Of a stretch of 64,000 bases of DNA, positions 59,557 to 64,000 are shown piece after piece. Below the pieces are notes generated by a model, which saw only the letters and a list, made by a program, of their open reading frames with translations, searched no databases and was not told where the DNA came from. The stretch is from contig NZ_VIGC02000027.1 in assembly GCF_006569185.2 (NCBI RefSeq), forward strand, positions 1 through 64,000, given 5' to 3'. This stretch comes from Litorilinea aerophila. GTDB taxonomy: Bacteria > Chloroflexota > Anaerolineae > Caldilineales > Caldilineaceae. How positions within the stretch are numbered: position 1 is the stretch's first letter; every line of letters begins with the position of its first letter. The position numbers were made by a program, and so were the translations under genes.

Positions 59557-59594
59557 GAAGCTATCGGGAAGCCCCAGGGCTTCCCGATAGCTTC
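59557..59594 (+). other. Intercistronic stem-loop after the binding-protein gene
   Basis: GAAGCTATCGGGAAGCCC (59557-59574) pairs perfectly with 59577-59594, without a T-run. Such hairpins commonly stabilise the upstream binding-protein message and lower expression of the permeases. Confidence 0.7.
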
Positions 59595-59648
59595 CAGGGG
59601 GTACTAAACCACGCAGGCTTTCTTCATCAGTCAGAAGGAGTATCGATC

Positions 59649-60722
59649 ATGGCCCAGGGAGGCGCCTCCGATCTGGCAAAGCGAGAACAACGGCTGGCAT
59701 ATTGGCTGCTTGCGCCTACATTTATTGTTTTGCTGCTGATTGCCATCTACCCATTGATGTCTGTCGTCTACAACAGCTTCACCAATGCGGTGTTTGCCAG
59801 CACAACGCCGACAGAATTTGTCGGTTTTCAGAATTACCGGACGCTTTTGAGCGTAACGGTGAAGTCCATCCCGCCCAAACGGGATGAGGCAGGCAATCCG
59901 ATCATCGATGAACGGACGGGCGAAGTGGCCTACGAGAGCGCGGTCTCCGTGCTCCCCCGGGAGCCCCAGCGCTTTCGACAGGTGACCCAGTTCAGCCTTT
60001 TCGGCAATCGCTATGTTTTGGGCGCCACGGACCCGGACTTCATCCGCTCCGTGTGGGATACGGTAGTCTTTACGGTGGCCACCGTCTTCCTGGAATTGGT
60101 GTTGGGCATGATCGTAGCCTTGATTGTCAACGCCAATTTCAAAGGGCGTGGCCTGATGCGGGCCATTATCCTGGTTCCCTGGGCTGTGCCCACGGCGGTC
60201 TCTTCCCAGATGTGGGCCTACATGCTTCAACCCAATCGGACGGGCTTTTTCAACACGGTCTTCTGGTATCTGGGCTTGGGCAGTGGCGAAATTCCATTTC
60301 TGTCCGATCCCACCTGGCAGTTGCCGTCCATGATCATGATTGACGTGTGGAAGACCACGCCCTTCATGGCTTTGCTGTTGCTGGCCGGGCTGCAGTTGAT
60401 CCCATCGGATATCTACGAGGCTGCCAATGTGGACGGCGCCGGTCCGCTGCGCCAGTTCTTCCAAATGACGCTGCCCATGTTGCGTGGCACAATTGCTGTG
60501 GCACTGGTCTTCCGCACCCTGGATGCGCTGCGGGTCTTTGATCTCTTTCAGATTGTGTTGGGCCAGGCTCGTTACTCCATGGCCAGCTATACCTACTACC
60601 AATTGATCCAGAACCGGCAGATGGGCTATTCATCGGCCAGCAGTGTGGTCATCTTCCTGGTCTTGTCGATCTTCGCCATCATCTATATGCGTAGCCTGGG
60701 GGTCAGAAGCGATGAGCGTTAA
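59649..60722 (+). CDS. Sugar ABC transporter permease, MalF-like
   Basis: This 357-residue membrane permease has six or more helices (first near residues 20-42). The cytoplasmic EAA loop EAANVDGAGPLRQFFQMTLP contacts the ATPase. An extra soluble loop (about residues 70-135) follows the first helix, as in MalF-type subunits. A strong AAGGAG precedes ATG 59649. The last 11 bases overlap the MalG-like gene. Confidence 0.93.
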   Translation: MAQGGASDLAKREQRLAYWLLAPTFIVLLLIAIYPLMSVVYNSFTNAVFASTTPTEFVGFQNYRTLLSVTVKSIPPKRDEAGNPIIDERTGEVAYESAVSVLPREPQRFRQVTQFSLFGNRYVLGATDPDFIRSVWDTVVFTVATVFLELVLGMIVALIVNANFKGRGLMRAIILVPWAVPTAVSSQMWAYMLQPNRTGFFNTVFWYLGLGSGEIPFLSDPTWQLPSMIMIDVWKTTPFMALLLLAGLQLIPSDIYEAANVDGAGPLRQFFQMTLPMLRGTIAVALVFRTLDALRVFDLFQIVLGQARYSMASYTYYQLIQNRQMGYSSASSVVIFLVLSIFAIIYMRSLGVRSDER

Positions 60723-61578
60723 GACAAAGCGTCGCCTCAATCGGGTGCTGTTGTGGGTCGTGATCACTGTGATGGGGATCTGGATGCTCTTCCCCTTCTA
60801 TTGGGCAGCGATTTCTTCCCTGAAGTCGGAAGCGATGCTGGCCATGACGCCGACCACCTTCCTGCCGCGGGATCCTGCCACTCAGCAATTCACCATTTAC
60901 ACGCGCAACTATCAGGCCGTTTTCACCAACCAGGCCTTTTTGCGGGCCATCGTGAACAGCGCCATCGTGGCCATTTCGGTGACGTTGCTGTCCCTCGCCA
61001 TCGGCTCCTTCGCCGGGTTTGCACTGGGGAAGTTACGCTATCGGGGAAAGACGGGAACCCTCTACGTGATTCTGGCCATGACCATGTTCCCGGCCATTGC
61101 CGTTTTGACCGGGCTTTACGCCATGATTACGAATCTGGGCATTCCGCCCATCCCCAGTATGATCATCACCTACATGCTCTTTACGCTGCCCTTCACGGCC
61201 TGGGTGCTCACCTCGTTCTTCCGAGAGCTGCCAACGGAGATATTTCAGTCGGCCCAGGTGGATGGCGCATCGCCCTTCCAGACCTTCTACATGATCATGT
61301 TGCCCCTCACGGCGCCAGCCATGGTGACCACGGGGCTCCTGGCCTTTATCGGCGCCTGGAATGAATATCTCTTTGCCTTGACCTTTACATCGGTGGCTCC
61401 CAATGCCCGCACACTGCCGGTCATCATCGCCAATTTCCCGTCCCAGTTTTCCATGCAGATTCCCTTTGGCGAGATCATGGCCGCGGGCATCGTTTCCAGC
61501 CTTCCGCTGATCGCCCTGGTCTTTATCTTCCAGCGCCGCATTGTGGCCGGCCTGACCGCAGGCGCCGTCAAGGGGTGA
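60712..61578 (+). CDS. Sugar ABC transporter permease, MalG-like
   Basis: This 288-residue membrane permease has six helices and an EAA loop (SAQVDGASPFQTFYMIMLPL). The C-terminus QRRIVAGLTAGAVKG is characteristic of MalG-type subunits. It starts at ATG 60712 inside the end of the MalF-like gene, so translation is coupled. No ATPase gene follows, so the transporter probably shares a MsmX/UgpC-like ATPase encoded elsewhere. Confidence 0.94.
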   Translation: MSVKTKRRLNRVLLWVVITVMGIWMLFPFYWAAISSLKSEAMLAMTPTTFLPRDPATQQFTIYTRNYQAVFTNQAFLRAIVNSAIVAISVTLLSLAIGSFAGFALGKLRYRGKTGTLYVILAMTMFPAIAVLTGLYAMITNLGIPPIPSMIITYMLFTLPFTAWVLTSFFRELPTEIFQSAQVDGASPFQTFYMIMLPLTAPAMVTTGLLAFIGAWNEYLFALTFTSVAPNARTLPVIIANFPSQFSMQIPFGEIMAAGIVSSLPLIALVFIFQRRIVAGLTAGAVKG

Positions 61579-61612
61579 GAGTCGGTCGGTCGAGCTTCAC
61601 GGGGCCACTGGA

Positions 61613-62401
61613 CTAGCGGCCTGGTTCGCCACCAGCCAGCCTTTGCCTCAGGCTCTGCCCCAGGACGAGCAGGGCAAATTGGGGCAGGGCCAGCATCCGG
61701 CGCCAGCGCCAGGGCTCCCGGAGGAGACGATAGAGCCACTCCAGCCCCAACTGCTGTAGTCGCCGGGGCGCGCGCGGGCGAACCCCGGCGGCAAAGTCCA
61801 GCGCACCGCCCACCCCCATGGCCACTTTCACCGGCAATTCCCCCCGGTGGCTGTCAATCCATAGGTCCTGGCGGGGATGGCCAAAGGCCACAAAGAGAAT
61901 GTCCGGCCGGGCCGCTTCCAGCCGCTGCCGGATAGCAGGCCACTCTGCCGGGGCCGGGCTGCCGCTGTAGGTACCCACCACCGCCAGCGCCGGGTAACAG
62001 GCCTGAAGGCGACTCGCCGCCCGTTCCGCAACGCCAGGCCCGGCGCCCAGCAGGAATACCCGCCAGCCTCTCCGGGCTGCCTGCTCACAGATCCGATAGA
62101 GCCCATCGGAGCCGGTCACCCGCTCCTTCATGGGCGCGCCCAAAAGTCGGGCCGCCCACAGGATACCCACGCCATCGGGGACCCGCAGGTCGGCCCGCTG
62201 TAGCGCCGCGGCAAAAGCCCCATGGCGTCGGGCCGCCATCACATACTCCGGGTTGACCGTGCAGATCTGGCGGACGTGGGCATCCGGCCCGGGGGCTTCC
62301 ACCCAGCGGGCGATCTGAGCCAGGGTCTGGGGGAAGTCCACCCGGTGGACTTCCACATCCAGGATGCGGACGCTGGGCCAGGCAACGGTGTCTGGGGTCA
62401 T
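61613..62401 (-). CDS. WecG/TagA/CpsF-family glycosyltransferase
   Basis: This 262-residue GT26-family protein has the family signatures ICTVNPEYVMAARRHGAF, DLRVPDGVGILWAARLLG, FLLGAGPGVAERAA and AFGHPRQDLWIDSH, followed by MGVGGALDFAAGVRPRAPR. Members transfer an N-acetylmannosaminuronate or similar sugar to a lipid-linked precursor of wall polymers or polysaccharides. A basic C-terminal helix pair (WLYRLLREPWRWRRML) likely binds the membrane. It lies 36 bases downstream of the GT4 gene in a surface-polysaccharide operon. Confidence 0.93.
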   Translation of the reverse strand: MTPDTVAWPSVRILDVEVHRVDFPQTLAQIARWVEAPGPDAHVRQICTVNPEYVMAARRHGAFAAALQRADLRVPDGVGILWAARLLGAPMKERVTGSDGLYRICEQAARRGWRVFLLGAGPGVAERAASRLQACYPALAVVGTYSGSPAPAEWPAIRQRLEAARPDILFVAFGHPRQDLWIDSHRGELPVKVAMGVGGALDFAAGVRPRAPRRLQQLGLEWLYRLLREPWRWRRMLALPQFALLVLGQSLRQRLAGGEPGR

Positions 62402-62437
62402 GGGTGAGTGAGTCGAGTGTTCCTCGCGGTCAGCAGT

Positions 62438-63574
62438 TTAACCACGGCTGGCCGCCTCTTCCAGCACGGCCAGCGTCTCCCGGGCGGCCTTCTCCCACGA
62501 AAATCGTCGGACGTTGGCATACCCCGCCTGGATTAGGCGTTGCCGCAGGGCCTCGTCCTGGCTCAACTGGAGCATGGCCTCGGCCATGGCATCCACGTCC
62601 ATGGGATCCACGTACAGGGCGGCGTCGCCCGCAATCTCCGGCAGGGCAGAACGATTGGCGCTCATCACAGGCACTCCACAGCTTTGTGCTTCCAGCACAG
62701 GCAACCCAAAACCTTCAAACAGCGACGGAAAACAGAAGAAGTAGGCTCCTTGCAACAGGGCAGGCAGCTCCGCCTGGGGCACGTAGCCGGTCAGATGGAT
62801 GTGTCCAGCCAGGCCCGCCCTCTCTACCAGGCGCTGCAGCTCCCGGTGAAGCCAGCCTTCTCCGCCGGCCAATACCAGGTCCCAGGGGACGGGCTGTTGT
62901 TGCCACAGGCGGGCGTAGGCCTCCACCAGCCGGGCCAGGTTCTTGCGAGGCTGGAGGGTCCCCACGTACAGGGCGTAGGGCCGGACCAGGCCGTACCGCC
63001 GGCGGACCGCTTCCTGTTGGGCCGGTGAGGCCGGGGGCAGGGGCATGGGCGCTTCGTGGATGACCCGAATCCGTCCCGGCTCCACGCCATACAGGCGGAC
63101 GAGATCCTGGGCTGTGGCCTGGCTCACCGCGATGACCCGGCTGGCCACCCGCACGTTCCAGCGGGTGCTGACCTGCAGGTAGAGGCGCTGGAACAGGGGA
63201 TGCGCCTGGGGAAAATAGTGGTAGCCCAGGTCATGGACCGTCACCACCGCGGCCGGCAGAAGGCGGGATGGCCAGAGCCACGGGATCACGTGGCTGGGCA
63301 CGAAGAGGACATCCGGACGCCGTTGGCGGATCTCCCGGGCCAGGGAGCGATGGGTCCAGAGTCGTCGGCCCGGCAGTACCCGCTGTTCGGCGGCAGCCCA
63401 ACGGGCCGGGGGCGGCGCGGTGAAACCGTCCTGGGGGGGCGGGAGGTAGAGGCGCCAGGTGTGGTGGGCGGCCTGGGGAAGGGCCAGCAGATGATCGATG
63501 ACCGAGCGGGCGTACTGTTCCGTGCCCGTCCGCCGGCAGCGCACTGCCCGGGAGGCGTCAATCCCGATCTGCAT
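62438..63574 (-). CDS. Family 4 glycosyltransferase
   Basis: This 378-residue GT-B glycosyltransferase begins MQIGIDASRAVRCRRTGTEQ. The C-terminal half carries YALYVGTLQPRKNLARLVEAY and the GT4 acidic motif region FEGFGLPVLEAQSCGVPV, which binds the nucleotide sugar. It probably transfers a mannose or similar residue for a cell-surface glycan. ATG 63574 lies inside the end of the upstream Sua5-type gene (17-base overlap), so translation is probably coupled; there is no good ribosome site of its own. Confidence 0.92.
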   Translation of the reverse strand: MQIGIDASRAVRCRRTGTEQYARSVIDHLLALPQAAHHTWRLYLPPPQDGFTAPPPARWAAAEQRVLPGRRLWTHRSLAREIRQRRPDVLFVPSHVIPWLWPSRLLPAAVVTVHDLGYHYFPQAHPLFQRLYLQVSTRWNVRVASRVIAVSQATAQDLVRLYGVEPGRIRVIHEAPMPLPPASPAQQEAVRRRYGLVRPYALYVGTLQPRKNLARLVEAYARLWQQQPVPWDLVLAGGEGWLHRELQRLVERAGLAGHIHLTGYVPQAELPALLQGAYFFCFPSLFEGFGLPVLEAQSCGVPVMSANRSALPEIAGDAALYVDPMDVDAMAEAMLQLSQDEALRQRLIQAGYANVRRFSWEKAARETLAVLEEAASRG

Positions 63575-64000
63575 GGGCCAGGGGCGGGTAGCCGAACTCA
63601 TCCAGGGCCCGGTTGATGGCGTCGGCAATGGGGCCCACCCGCAGGATGGCTGGCCGCGCCGTGGCCGGCCCGCTCACATCCACGATGGTGCTGGGCGGCC
63701 CTTCCTCCCGCCCGGATTCCGGCGTATCGGCCAGGATCAGGGGGATGCCGTGGGGCAACAGGGCCAGCACCTCCTCCGCGCTGTGGGCTTCCGGCTGGCC
63801 GCTGAGGTTGGCGCTGGTGGCTGCCAGGGGGCCGGTCTGGCGCATGAGTTCACGCAGCAAGTCGTGGTCGGGCATGCGCACTGCCACGGTGGGCTGGCCG
63901 GCGGTCAAGATGGCCGGCAGGTGGGGACGGGCAGCCAGGATGAGGGTCAGCGCGCCCGGCCAGAAGCGGGCCATCAAAAAGCGGGCCACAGGCGGCAGTG
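63558..64000 (-). CDS. Sua5/YciO/YrdC-type protein, 5' end outside the window
   Basis: About 147 residues of the C-terminal part are visible. The sequence ARFWPGALTLILAARPHLP, QPTVAVRMPDHDLLRELM and GPLAATSANLSGQPEAHSAEEV matches the YrdC fold that makes threonylcarbamoyl-adenylate for the t6A tRNA modification. The end, PPSTIVDVSGPATARPAILRVG, is typical of short Sua5 forms. The reading frame runs off the window edge; the methionine at 63989 is internal. It is co-transcribed with the two glycosyltransferases downstream. Confidence 0.9.
   Translation of the reverse strand, partial: LPPVARFLMARFWPGALTLILAARPHLPAILTAGQPTVAVRMPDHDLLRELMRQTGPLAATSANLSGQPEAHSAEEVLALLPHGIPLILADTPESGREEGPPSTIVDVSGPATARPAILRVGPIADAINRALDEFGYPPLAHADRD

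Overview
The window is about 64 kb of GC-rich bacterial chromosome. It carries no rRNA, tRNA, CRISPR array, phage module or transposase that I can see. I infer a filamentous Chloroflexota of the Caldilinea/Litorilinea type, with moderate confidence. Reasons: a monoderm-style Tad/Flp pilus locus with no secretin gene, a Vms1/eRF1-like protein, a split sugar ABC transporter without its own ATPase, many large secreted beta-sandwich proteins, and short tails of the type LPLV on secreted proteins.

Layout. 0.2-7 kb: a secreted phospholipase-D-fold protein, an unknown protein, a subtilase and a coiled-coil zinc-ribbon protein. 7.4-9.5 kb: a lone small prepilin, a ComF-type phosphoribosyltransferase and hpf. 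9.6-14.5 kb (minus strand): a glycosidase-like protein, an amidohydrolase and a nicotinamidase-like hydrolase. 14.9-34.1 kb: an extended Tad pilus region. It holds a receiver-TadZ, a 1292-residue surface protein with ten YWRV repeats (minus strand), two TadE-like pseudopilins, an Flp pilin, a giant TadG-adhesin fusion, CpaB, a second TadZ, a prepilin peptidase, TadB, TadC, a TPR/beta-propeller protein and the TadA/CpaF ATPase. 34.1-36.1 kb: DUF192, CofE-like and YqeB-like genes. 36.3-40.8 kb (minus strand): a two-gene operon I consider the most unusual in the window. It encodes a long RelA/SpoT homologue whose hydrolase and synthetase domains both look dead, fused to a STAND-type ATPase, followed by a sister ATPase with a winged-helix DNA-binding domain. 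41.1-45 kb: a sulfur module (HTH-PocR regulator, SQR-like flavoprotein, DUF1641, TusE/DsrC-like, DsrE-like). 45-48.1 kb: RraA-like, HAD and Vms1-like genes. 48.8-52.6 kb: clpC, a Yip1-like membrane protein and a MOSC protein. 52.6-61.6 kb: a carbohydrate locus with a gutted lacI pseudogene, a glycoside-hydrolase-like protein, an intact LacI regulator with an apparent operator, and a sugar ABC transporter. 61.6-64 kb (minus strand): two glycosyltransferases and the 3' part of a Sua5/YrdC gene.

Small mobile-looking repeats are scattered between genes: family A (five copies plus a fragment, about 83-96 bp, inverted ends), family C (two copies, about 90 bp) and family B (palindromic GCGAATCATGATTCGC elements). 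One family A copy lies in frame inside the signal-peptide region of the phospholipase-D-fold gene.
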